DNA of 64,000 bases, from positions 77,577,341 through 77,641,340 of the forward strand of contig OV884015.1 of NCBI GenBank assembly GCA_930367205.1, given 5' to 3'. A program made the translations under genes and the position numbers. Below, one piece after another: positions 48,881-61,100 of this stretch. This DNA is from Acanthosoma haemorrhoidale (Eukaryota > Arthropoda > Insecta > Hemiptera > Acanthosomatidae). Every line of letters starts with the position of its first letter. The first letter of the stretch is position 1. Under the pieces are notes generated by a model. It saw only the letters and a program-made list of their open reading frames with translations, was not told where the DNA came from and searched no databases.

Positions 48881-50540
48881 CTTTGCGAAGGTGGTTCCAT
48901 AGAAAGGTTTTTCCAAAAAAGTGTACTATCTATGCTTAAGTCCTCATAAAAACTTACCACAGCTTATATTTGTATGACTTGTATTTTCAACTAAGTATAC
49001 TTGTATGTTCTACTAGATAGGTACCTCACTTTTTTTTCAGCTGAGGCTATAGTATATGTTTAGTTTCTCATATTCATTATGTGGATCAAATTTTATTTCA
49101 TACTCTATTACAAATTGTTTATTTTTAAAAATTAGCACTATTGCTAAGTCCAAATGGAAAGGGCTAAATTTCAAACTGGTAGGAAAGACGAGACTTCTAT
49201 CGGTCATGTACTATCAAAATGAAATAGATTGTATCATAAGAAACCGAAATCGATCTGATATTTTAAATATTTTATAAAACTTCGTGCTAGAATAGTAAAC
49301 TGATTTATGATTTATCAGAGAAAATGACGTTAAGTAGTAATCAAGAGGTAAAAAAAAGTTCAAAATGTCGGTCTTTTTTCAGGTTTTTGAGGTCTATGAG
49401 ACAGGATTTTATTGTTGATGATACCTAAAGAAAAGCTCTAAAAAAATCCTAGATAAAATTTAAAAATAATTCCTGGCCACCGATTGAGGGGACATTTTAT
49501 TTGAAGTTGTATATTTGTATTTGCCATTGGTTTATGACTTTTGCTGGATCCAAAATACCCATTAATTTTTCAAAAAATGGCAGTGCGTAGATTCAGAGGT
49601 AAACTTCCAATATCCGATCATAGGTCCTAGTTTTCTTACAGGTTTAAGAAACATGTCTCGTAGCTCAGGTCTACGTACACCTTTGGATCATTGGTTTTGA
49701 ACGGAGTAGTAATTTTAATGATCGGACCACTTTTTTCCTATTTTCTGAAATATATTTAGATTGCATATTCTAGTGGGCCAATTCGTATCCATGAAACGCA
49801 CTTCATCTAATCTAATGAAATATTTTTCCTTCCACGGCTCTGCAATCCTATGCTAGACGCTGTAGTGACGGTGAACACATTTCCATTCCGGAACAGCCCG
49901 GGGGCTTTTTCTCCTTTCCAATCATCATTCACTCACAGTAGCCTCAAAAAAGAATATTAAATGCATCTATTTAGTTTATTTCATGTCATGAAAATTAATG
50001 TGAGCAACTAAAGGACAATTATGTCACCCAATAAGCAGTCTTTATTCAGAACAATAAAAAAAAGATATTGAAGCTATTTAAACTGGAACAATTTTAACAT
50101 AATTTGAGTTACATAAGACATCCAGTGGGCAATAGTAAACAGGGATGTGTTGCAGTGCTTGAGATTATTGAAAAAAGAAAACATAAAAATGGTTTGGTGA
50201 ATTGTCCCAGGAGCAACTATTAACTCAACTTATCATACTACTATAGCAATGTTCGGGGTTAATACTTTAAGATTTTGGAATTTATATTTAAGTGAGTAGC
50301 AAAATAGAGAATTACAGAATAAAAACCAAAGTGAAGAATGCTAAAAAAAAAATAAAATAGGGGAAACATTTTTAATTTGATCTTTGAGAATTCCTTAGCC
50401 TGGTATCATAAATGCAAAATTATTACCATTATTTGAATGGCCTTATGTGGTATTAAATATGGCAGGTAAATATACTTTTGTTGTCGACGATGAAAATAAT
50501 AATATTTATTCCACACGATTTTTTGAATAAATAAACGGTA

Positions 50541-50595
50541 GGCCATTGGCACATAGTTAGCTTCCCGGGTAAGGGTGTGATTCACAACCCTTCCG
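50541..50595 (+). repeat. possible tRNA-derived repeat relic
   Basis: TTGGCACATAGTTAGC resembles a Pol III A box, and AAGGGTGTGATTCACAACCCTT forms a T-arm-like stem-loop. No full cloverleaf. Tentative. Confidence 0.25.
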
Positions 50596-53574
50596 AGTGA
50601 CAGTTCATACTATCCATTCTGACTCAGATAAAATTCTCTCATGCCATACTATATAGTCTCATTTTCCAGTAAATAAATTTAATGTTTATGAAATTAGTAT
50701 ATATATATTTTTTTTTATTGTTTACTTGATTGGAATACAGTGAAATTATTCCTTAGATTTTTCTTGTAAATTATTTTGAAAAATAGACAATTGATTGTAC
50801 TTCAAATAGCGCAAGGAAAAAAAAAAAAAATCTTTCAATTTTAGTTACAATAAATGAAAATGAGTAACCAAATGTAATATAAAAATTTTGTTAACAATTT
50901 TTTTAATTTTAAATGTTTAAATGTTAAAGATGTTTGAAAAATTCATTTGACTTTTTAGTATGATATCAATGTGGCTGTGAACAGGGCCTTTTTTAAGTAA
51001 ATCTCTTAAATAGTTTTCCTGTTAGTTAATTAATTGCCATTAACCTTGCCAGCTCGATTGCAACATTGTGCATTGTTTTTAGAAGATAAGTATGTCGTTT
51101 GTTTAAAATAAGTAATGATTATAATGCAAGTAAACCAAATTAGAATAATACATTAGTATAGTTACTTTTGAACATTGACTCAGTTAAATCAAAAATTTAA
51201 TCAAGCCTTAAAGATTTGAATTAGTATATTTCTTCAGGAAATTGATATTAATAAATTTGAAGTTTTGATCCGTGATTGTATTTTCTAACTTACAACAGTA
51301 ACAAGATGTAACTGTTGTTTTTGTATTTATCAAATAAGTTTCAATATAAAATTTATAAAGTTAAGACTAAGAGCAGAGGGCTATAAAAGTTAAGCTATTA
51401 TTAAGCTATACTATAAAAGTAAGGATCTAATTATTTGATAAAAATTAATTATATGTTTGTATGGTTTTAATATTACACAACTGTAATTTGTTTAATGTAT
51501 GTACTTAGTTCAAAGTATAGTAGTGATCTTTCACTGTTATGATTATACAATTCAGTTAAAAAAAAAGTTAGAGTTAAGAATTTATATATATATTGTTGTG
51601 ATATTTTAAAATGATGATTTTTTAATAGTGTTTGTTTAATTAAACTCGGAATTAGCGAGCATTGAATAATTATCCGTGATTCATTTTTGAAAGTATGAAC
51701 GTTTTTATTGTCGTCATATTAATTATTAATAATTGAAATAAAATAATATCATATTTAATATAAACATTTATTATATAAACTTCTAATTTAAGCAAAGTAT
51801 AAATATCTGAACAACCAAAGAGATCAAGAGTCAAGAAGGCAGTGGTAGGTATAGAGAAACCGGCATGAGGAAAAAAACATTCTTTCGTTCTTCAGAAAGC
51901 ACACATTCTTTGGTCAGGTAGCATAGCAGGTAGCGGACCTACGCTACTACGGCCCCGTATAGACAGGACGCCAGACTTTCATTTTTCACCAGATGCGACA
52001 ACAAAGGAAGACGTATCAGACCACGCGCTGCATCTTATAAGATGCTAATCCGGACCACGCAACCAGAAGACAACCATCGAAGATATCCACACAAAGATAC
52101 ACTGGCCAGTATAATACGTAATTTTAATCTTAACAGTAATTTTTAGTAAGTACGTATTTTTTTGTATATCAATTTTAGTTATCTTAATGTGTGTAAATAA
52201 ATCCAATAAACCTTTTGCCAGAAGTTTCCTAGATAATTATTAACAGAACCCTGATATAACGTATAAGTTATAAATATAAAGTTTTTTTTTTAAATTATAT
52301 GAAAGAAAATATAATTAAATTATTATTATTATTAATGCATCAAGCAAATATTAGAATAATATATATATTTAAACTGTGGAGAGGGAGAAAATAAATTGTT
52401 TTAGGGGAAAAATGTAACGTTATTTTCAAGAAGGTTTTCAGTTGTTTGAGAAGAGAGATAAAGCACATATGTCGGATCGCTTTGCGATTTTATTTATATG
52501 ATGCGATTTTATTAGTGGATTGAAGGGAGTCAGTGCATAATTGGCATGAGAGCCCTCCTAACACATCAGGAAGTTATGCAACAATTTCGATGGTAAGAAG
52601 AATGCTGACAACTTATTATCAACTGATCAGTCAGAAATATTTATTTGGAGGTAAGGAACAAAACAGGACATGATTTAAACTGGAGTAAATCACCAATGCA
52701 CTTCAGAAAGTATGTAAAATAGAGACAATCTGTGTAATTTGCAAATACCCAAACCTGAGAGTAAAAATGATAAACAATTAAATGTAAATTCATCACTAGT
52801 TTATTTTCTTATTTAAAAAAAAAAAAAGATTGTAATAAGATTTATTTTTAAATTTAACAAGGACGTTAATGATTGTAAAAAACTACTTGGTATTTTTTGC
52901 TAACAATACTTTGTTTTATTTGTTAAAACATCTTGGTTACTGAAAGTCAATGAAATTGAAAGAAATTTTCATATAATAGATTTTGTGGACTCAGGTAGAT
53001 GACAGAAAATATTCATTCATTTTGAACAATCCTAGGATTAAAAACACTTGCCTAGGCAAAGTTGTAGTTGTACTCACTGAACTTTGAAAATTTTTAAATC
53101 AAAGTTCCAGGATGACTAATGAACACCTGAGTGACATTTACAATACATTGTCAGGCTTCACATTAAAATGCGTTGTTGGTACTTAATTCTGCATTAAATA
53201 TGTTTAAAATGTAAGCATCAAAGTGACTTTTCTTAAATTCAATTTTAAATTATAGAATTGATGCAGGCTGGGTGAGAAATAATGTTCAATGCTCTTTGGA
53301 AAATATGTTTACTTTATTCATTTTTTTTTTTTTCAAAACAACTTAACACCTAACCCATCACATACTCATAAAGATCACAAAGAAAAGTGGGACATATAGC
53401 TAGATAAACAATTAGCTTCAATAATATATGTGCATGAAAGCACCATATGTACCAGAAACTTAAATATATATATCTTTCTTAACTCTTTTATTATCAAATT
53501 TACAATACAATAATCATTTTATATATTCTATTTACAATAAACTAGAACAATAACTAAAGGTTATGTACTAAAGT

Positions 53575-53760
53575 TACACACATACACATACATCCAACTA
53601 TATGTATGAGTGTATACACATTTCGTATATATTAAATATATATATACGCACACACACATATATATTTGTATAATATCGAATCCATATTTATAATATATTT
53701 ATACTTTATTTACATGTGTGTATGTTCGTGTGTGCGTGTCCATTTACTTTAACACACCCA
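53575..53760. repeat. CA/TG/TA microsatellite zone
   Basis: Imperfect ACACAC, TATATA and TGTGTG tracts. The CA-type tract in the first part and the TG-type tract in the last part are roughly inverted relative to each other. Confidence 0.8.
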
Positions 53761-54669
53761 AACACATATCAAAAACAACTTTATATAATAACCATACTGT
53801 TTTAGCAGGAGCACATGCAGTAAGGCACAAGAATCTTGAAATAATCCCAAAAATAAATAAAATTACATCAATTCCAAAAAAAAAAACGAAAACGAAAAAC
53901 AAAACATACAAATTCTATTCTATGTAAGACTAGCTATAAGATTTCTGTGACAAGAGGGGGAAACCACTTTCGTAGAGCAGTGAAAAATTTAAACTTCAGT
54001 TTATTTTTTTAACCTAAATGTTATGAAAAGCCTCCTCCTCCGTCTGAATAGAAAGCACCGCTAAGCTAAATAATGATCTTGTGATCAATGGTACAGCCTC
54101 GTTTTATTTACAAAGGAATCCACTTTTGGTTTGTTTTTTTATAAGCTGGTCAAAAAAGTTAAAAATGAAAGAAAGAAAAACTCCGATAGTTTTATTAATA
54201 TTTATTATCATTACTTACAACTTTCCTTTGCTTTTTATAATGCATTCTGCAAGGATGCAATCAGCATTAAAATTTCTCAAGTTGTATTGTTCTTCATGGC
54301 ATTTAACAAAAGCAATGTCTTTAGCTGTTATTATTGGTTTAATTTGAAAGAATCGTATTAGAATATTTCAATAGTAACTAATTAAATTTAGCAAGATGAG
54401 ATATTATGTTACTGATTTTTTTTTTTTTATATAAATATATATGGAATGTAATGTTAGTAATATTGCTGCTAGTGAAACTCATTTTATGAAATGCTTCGTT
54501 GAAGTTTTAAAAATCAAAATCATTTTTAAGATTTATATTAGTTAACAATAAAAAATGAGGAACGTGACAATAGATGGACATTCGATCTTTAAATAGTGAC
54601 CTTTCACTTTTCAGTTGCAATATTACTATTTTTGCTTATCAGCATAAAAAACAAGAAAAAATCAGGGGT

Positions 54670-54675
54670 TTTATT
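54670..54675 (-). terminator. possible Hectd1 polyadenylation signal
   Basis: TTTATT on the plus strand is AATAAA on the minus strand, about 220 bases after the Hectd1 stop. Other candidates lie further down in this AT-rich DNA. Confidence 0.35.
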
Positions 54676-54897
54676 AAATTGTCCTCTTATTTAATTTAAT
54701 AAAATGAAAATATAATAAAAAATTAACGAGGAGACACAATGTTCATCTCATTTTCTAATAAAATAAAAGTAAAATGGTTTGGTTTATCATTTACTAATAT
54801 GAAATAATAGAGCTATAGGTAAAAACATTGAATATTAAAAAAAAGTTTTGAATATCTCAGATGAATGATAAATTAAAATTAATAAATTTAAAGGAAT

Positions 54898-55180
54898 CTA
54901 ATTCAAATGGAATCCTCTTTCCCTAGTGGCTGTCAAAAGCCTTTCCCTGAGAATTTCTTCAGTAGGATAGTCTGGCAGTTTTAGATAGTGGACGCAGGTG
55001 TTGACGGATGGATATGAACCTTCTCCTGCGTCAACCTTTCTCACTACGGTCAGTCGTGGGACAAGGTTTGCAAGGCCACCAGGTGGCAATGAACTGCAAC
55101 CAGTTGTGAATTGCAAAAAGGCCTTCCTCTCTTCACCGGATAATCCGACCAGCACATTAACCAATCTTAAGAATCCAGCA
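54898..55180 (-). CDS. Hectd1: Hectd1 last exon: HECT C-lobe with catalytic Cys
   Basis: Acceptor CTTATTTGCAG; one base plus 94 codons including the TAG stop at 54898-54900. It encodes [40 protein letters not shown] and [16 protein letters not shown]; the cysteine, 32 residues from the end, is the thioester acceptor. The end RERGFHLN is typical of HECTD1. Confidence 0.97.
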
Positions 55181-58100
55181 CTGCAAATAAGAATATTTTA
55201 TTTAAATTAAATCCAAAAATATATATGTTTACAAAAATAGGAACATTTTTATCCAGTTAGGCTGAGGGAAGTTGCACTGTGAATGAGTCCAATAAAAAAA
55301 CAAAACCATGTAGTATCCCCACATTTCATATTTTTTAATGCATTTTTCAAAATTCAGATTAAATTAGCAAGAAATAATAGCAGAGGTAGGGGATATGTTA
55401 AAAAGGGTGGGATTTAAGAAACAAATGAACTAGTTCACTTACCTTTCTCTGGTGTAACCAAGTTTCGGCTCTGTGTAATTAATGAGATCTTCTCTAGTCC
55501 AATGAGGATTTTGATCACCACAAAGCATTAGTCTCACCTAATTAAAAAATAAAGTAATTATAGTAACAATAGTTAGTTGTATGACACTTTTCTATAACCA
55601 CAGTTAGAGAAATCAACATTTGTACTATTTCACAGTTGTAATGGAATGTTTTTTCAGCAAACACCATTACAGATTACTGACTATTAAACTTCACTGAGGA
55701 TTGTTCACAGCTTGGAAAGATCCATTTACTGAACTGATAAGAGGTAACTTAAGGATTTTGTTGTGAACAAGCAAACAAATGGTTATAGCAAACATATAAT
55801 GCTTATTTCGTTCTTCATAAATAAATCAACAGTTGGATACTCCAAGGTGAAAATAATGCTTCATAATCGTCTCATTAGGTCAGTCATTAGTTATGAAATA
55901 GAAACATGACTTATTAAAAAGAACTAAAATAGGTGGTAAACAGATGGATAGAATTTATTTTTTAATCTAGGAGTGGTATCCAGTGGAGAAGAGGGCACCT
56001 TCTTTACATCGCCCTAGGATTCAGTTTAAAATTAAAAACAAAAAGTAGGAGATAAGACACCACCCTGATTGGCACCATCATTAGCCCTCAAGAATGGCAA
56101 CGTGAACCTGTTGAAAGCTCTTGAGCTTATAATAATAAAATACGGATTTGTGTTCAGACATTGTTGTCGATGAATTAAAAAAATAATCAAATATATTCAG
56201 GTCATACCTCTGCTGGAGTAAATGCTCTCAGTTTTTCAATTGGGAAAACTCTTGAAAATCCTTTTCTAAGGGCTTCCATTTGCCTTGCTATTCCGCGCTC
56301 TAGGCAGAAATCAACCATGGAGTCTATGTAGTCTTCTAAATTTTCCATTTTTACCTGCAAAAATAATAAATTAATATGCTATGGTTTCCCACAATGATTA
56401 GTAGTCAAGATTGTTTAATGTTTTTATTCAGAATGATTTGACTAATTAAATATGTAGTATGAACTTAGAATACCTCTATGTCAGATCCATTAGAAACGAG
56501 ATCGGCAGCTGTGAAACCAAATACATCTGAGCTAGGAAGATAGGTGAAATTTATAGCTAAATCTTCAAGAGGAACAGGCTGACCAGCTGCAGAACAGGAA
56601 ATGTAGGCGAGATTTTGGATTTGACGGGCTTTGCTTTCAACTGACAAGCTATTATCGGTCATGATCCGAGCTTTACAAGCTGCCAGCTCTGAGAGCTCTG
56701 ATAAAAATCTACCTCTTACGGGATCGATTTCTCTCAAATCATCCATAGTTAGCATACCATTGATCCTTTAAAGAAAAAATTAACAAATTTTTAATCTCAA
56801 TAATAAAAATTGAATAATAATCCCAATTCATTAAACATTATCAATATTTTTACCATGGCTTATCTGCCCTATCTTTAGGGGCTGAAATTTTAGGAGGGTC
56901 AAATTCCAGTTCCTTTTCACTAATATCAGAGATGATAGAAGTCAGCATTAGATCATCATCTCCACTTCTTGTTCTTGTCAGGCGACCAAACCTTAAAAAA
57001 TAAAACAAAAGATAAGTGATGTGATGTTACACAATTAAGGACTCCACAGTTACCACCGGTTTTAACGTGTTAAAATTTCCAAATAATTAATTTATATATA
57101 TATGGAGTTTTTATTGTCATGGAAACAATGGTTGCAAGTTCCATGCAAAATTTCAGACCACTAGGTCAATTGTGTGAACACAATATTGTAGAAAGTATTA
57201 TCAACTATTTATATATTGTTATAAAAATCAATCACCTATCAGCCTGAGCATGAAGTCTATCGCCCTGGCAAAGAAGCTTGAGGAACTGGTGAGACAGAGG
57301 CAAATCAACAAGTCGATTGTCCTGGAGTACTTTAGCAAGGAATACACCAATAAACCAGAAATGCTTTTCGGCAGCATCACAATGTGCCGAATCCTGAAAT
57401 GAATTGCAAATAATTTATAACACAAAGAAACCCATTTTGATATAATAACATGGATCAAAAATCTATAAATTAATTTAAAGATTTAGGTATAAAATGGAGT
57501 AGAATTTACTAAGAACTTCATGACAAAGTGCCAGGGGCTAGTAAAAGCCATGTGAAAATTTGTAAGAAATATAATAATAAAGACTTGATTTTTTAGATTG
57601 AATCCTGCTCTTTTCTGGCAATAACTCACCCCTATTATCATGCACTAAATTATTATAATGTGGCAATAATCACCCCTATTAAATGTATGATTTAACATGA
57701 GAAACAAGTGAGAGAATTCACTTATTTACTTTTCATGAAAACAGGCACTAAAAATTTGACATTTACACAGATTACTCTTAAAGACCTTTATAATAACCAT
57801 ATAAAAAAATATCAGGTATAGGTATCAAAGAAGTCAGATTTTCAATGTCTTTCTTCTTGGATTTATCGTTCCTGCCAGAGGAATATATTTTTCAGATAAA
57901 ATAGCAAGTGATTAATAAAATAAGGTTTATTTGAGTTTGTCAAAGATGTAATAAATAAATGAATTTTATACTTATAACTTTCTCTCTTCGTTTATTCTAA
58001 CCATTTTTGTATTTACTTACATACATATGCATATATACTTAATTATGATTACATTTTGTCTTTAATCTAAATACAATAAGCTTTACATTAAAAAATATGA

Positions 58101-61100
58101 TTTCTTTGATCTCCTAATGATTTTCATAAGTGAATTACACTGCATTTCTGGAATAAATGTTCTAAAATAGAAAAAAAAATACTGGTACAAAAACAAACCT
58201 GAGGCAAAGGTGCAGGGAAAAGGCCACCAGGACGACGGACGTAATATCCTGGAGGTTTTACACTTTCATCGAGATAGTCTAATGCGCTTGTAGTGGTGTT
58301 GGTAAGGATTTCATCATCACACATCCATATACCTAGCAAGAAATAATTTAGAGGTTGAAAAAATGACAACCCTGAGAATTTTATAGTAAAATTGCTCAGA
58401 TAAGGCCCATTTTTAGGCAAGATTTGGGTATTCTCGTCCTTTTTTTGTGACAAATCAAAAGAAATAGTCAATTTCTGCAAGAGTAAAAATGTGAACTAAT
58501 AGAGATTAGAAAAAATCAAGAAAATACAGCAATTAATTAATTTCTTGAAGTCTCATGCACTCTTCAATATCAACAATTTAATTTGAATCCAAAAAAGTTA
58601 ATATTATAGTCTTCGGCCAGGAGTGGGAAAACTTAATTGTTCAAATTTTCATGAAATAAACTACCTCTGAATTTGATGCCCACAATCACTTATCTTAAAA
58701 ACAAAGTTAATGGGCCAAGACAGTAACATTTGTAAAGGGCTATCACTAAGTCTATTTTATAAAGTTATTATTCAAATGGAAGAAAGTAAAAAAGAGTATA
58801 TACCTAAATCTTTTCTTTGAAGTTCAGCTGCCACTAAAGCATAAAACTCTAATGTCGGTCCCAAACCTGTTCCTTCTTCACCTTGGAATCCAACCTAAAT
58901 TTAATCAAATTAAAATTAATAGAAACAATTACAGGTTAAAAAAGGAGTTTTTATACTTAGTGACAGTATCTCTAGAATTACTGTTCTGATAAATGCTTCT
59001 ATTTTCTCTTTTATTAATAAAAGATTTACATCTTGGCTTCTAAGTATTTGTTTAATAAGTTTATTCTTTACTATTTCATCACTATTCAGTTTATGAAATC
59101 TTAATAATAAAATTACTATAAAGCAACATTAGTACTTTGAAGAGGAACGCCGGAAAAGTTGATTTTAATCCATTATTTTATTTTATATAACTGTAGACGC
59201 TTTGAAGCTGTATAATTTTAAATGGTACCACAAATTATAATAATTATGAAACAGTCATTAAGACTAAATCCAAGAACAGTTTAATTATAACAGAATAGTA
59301 GATAAACTTGGTTTGAATTCTCAGGTTTGGTGTTACTAATAATAAATTGTCTAATCTAGTATATTATTAATGAACTAATGCTTACTTCAAGTATAGATTT
59401 TCTGGATGCATGAAGAGACATGACCTGATAAGCCCATGCTAACGTATTTCCTTCCCTGGGTACCTTAACTCTTTCATGTTTAAGCCTGCCAACTCTATAC
59501 TCATGAGGGTCATCCCGTCTAGGAGAAAGGCCAGGGGTCCTCTGCCTTTCTAGGTTAACATCTCTTTGGCTTTGAAGCCAAACTATAGATCTAAGCAAAT
59601 AATACTTTTTAGTATAAATTAGAAGATATAAATAATTAATTAACTTAGCACCTGCCATTTTAAACACTTAATCAATTGACAAACTCCTTCCCACTAAAAT
59701 CGCGGATACTCTCCCAAGAAAACGGAAAGTAATTAACACAATTTTTGTAAGGAATATTAATGAATTGATAATATTAATTACAAAAGTTATATTAATTACA
59801 AGAACAAATGGGGCTTTATTATAGGAAAGTCATAATATTACGACAATAAAGAAAGATTTATTTTTTATTATTCTTGAAAAACACTGTTATTTAAGATGCA
59901 ATATCATCTTTTCAAACTAAAATTTTCAGAAAAAAAATTACTTCAAGAATAACTAATAACTATGGTTGCCACTCCATGCTCATGGATTTTGATACAATAT
60001 TTGTATAAACTTTTGGCACAACACAATATGTGTAACTATGGTATTACTTGGGTGGATAATATTTCATTATCAACGAACCAATAAGATTAAGTGATTTAAA
60101 ATTACCTAGAAGGACCAAAGGCAGTGCATGTAAAGTAAAGATGCCTCGTGTCGAATGGGAACAGAAATGGGAACTCTTGACACAGATGTTCACACCAAGG
60201 TGGTAAGGCGCCAGATGATAAGACGAGAGGTTCTTGAAGCTGCTGCGCCAATTTATTAGTAAGCTTTTTGCTTTGCATATCATCTCTGTTAATGAGTGCA
60301 ACATCGTTGTAATCATCTGTGAATCAGAAACGGCAGGCATAAATGAAAGAAACTAAAGATGATCTGAACATTATAATATTACAAAATTGATCGCATAAAC
60401 AAAAATAGTTATTTTATATAATAATATACAAATCATACCAAAATAGTTAGATTCTTCCCTTCTTTGAGTGAGAGCATAGAGATGTTTCAATAAATCAAGA
60501 ACTTGCTCGACGGTGCAAGAGGAGGTAGTATGTGTTGGTGTAGGCGTTGAAGGAGAACAAGGACCAAGCCACGATCTTCTCTTACCAACTACTACTGGTG
60601 TCTGGTCTCCTCCATCCTTTTCACTACTTGTTTCATCAAATGAAACCTCACGATATATAATCCTATAAGTCATATAACAGCAATTATTCTCAAAATATAC
60701 AGTTATGAATCATCACTTATGCATGTATTGCAATAATACTTCATTCAATAAAATAATAACAATATAATTTGTGAGTTTATATTGCTAATGGCAATGTTGT
60801 GAATAGATGAACAAATATATGTGTGGAGGTTAATATTAACTTGATATTTCTAATTCAAACAAATAATAACAGTCGGAGTGTTTGAAGATGTTGATAAGCA
60901 TTGTAATATATTTTGTTTAAATTTGCTGAATGTCTTTACAAAATATTAAGAAGTGGGGGAATGAAATGTAATTTGCCATCTGACTGTTGCTCAAAAAGCA
61001 CACACTGTGATTTTATAGCAAGAAAATTGACTGCATAGCATAAACCAGGCTGAATACACCTGAAGACGACAAGTATTTTGTAGAAAGCGATTGTAACAGA

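Larger units (their letters stand above)
48881..54897. other. AT-rich intergenic DNA between nub and Hectd1
   Basis: No gene. Contents: a possible tRNA-like relic at 50541-50595; a GC-mixed block at 51830-52210 ending in AATAAATCCAATAAACC, perhaps a retroelement end; a short hAT-like reading SSRMTNEHLSDIYNTLSGF at about 53100-53160 (weak); a CA/TG/TA-rich microsatellite zone at 53575-53760. The last few hundred bases (to at least TTTATT at 54670-54675, a minus-strand AATAAA) are probably Hectd1 3' UTR. Confidence 0.45.

Noticed and set aside
53100..53160. hAT transposase C-terminal fragment
   Set aside because: Only about 20 residues of suggestive text; too short to claim as a feature.
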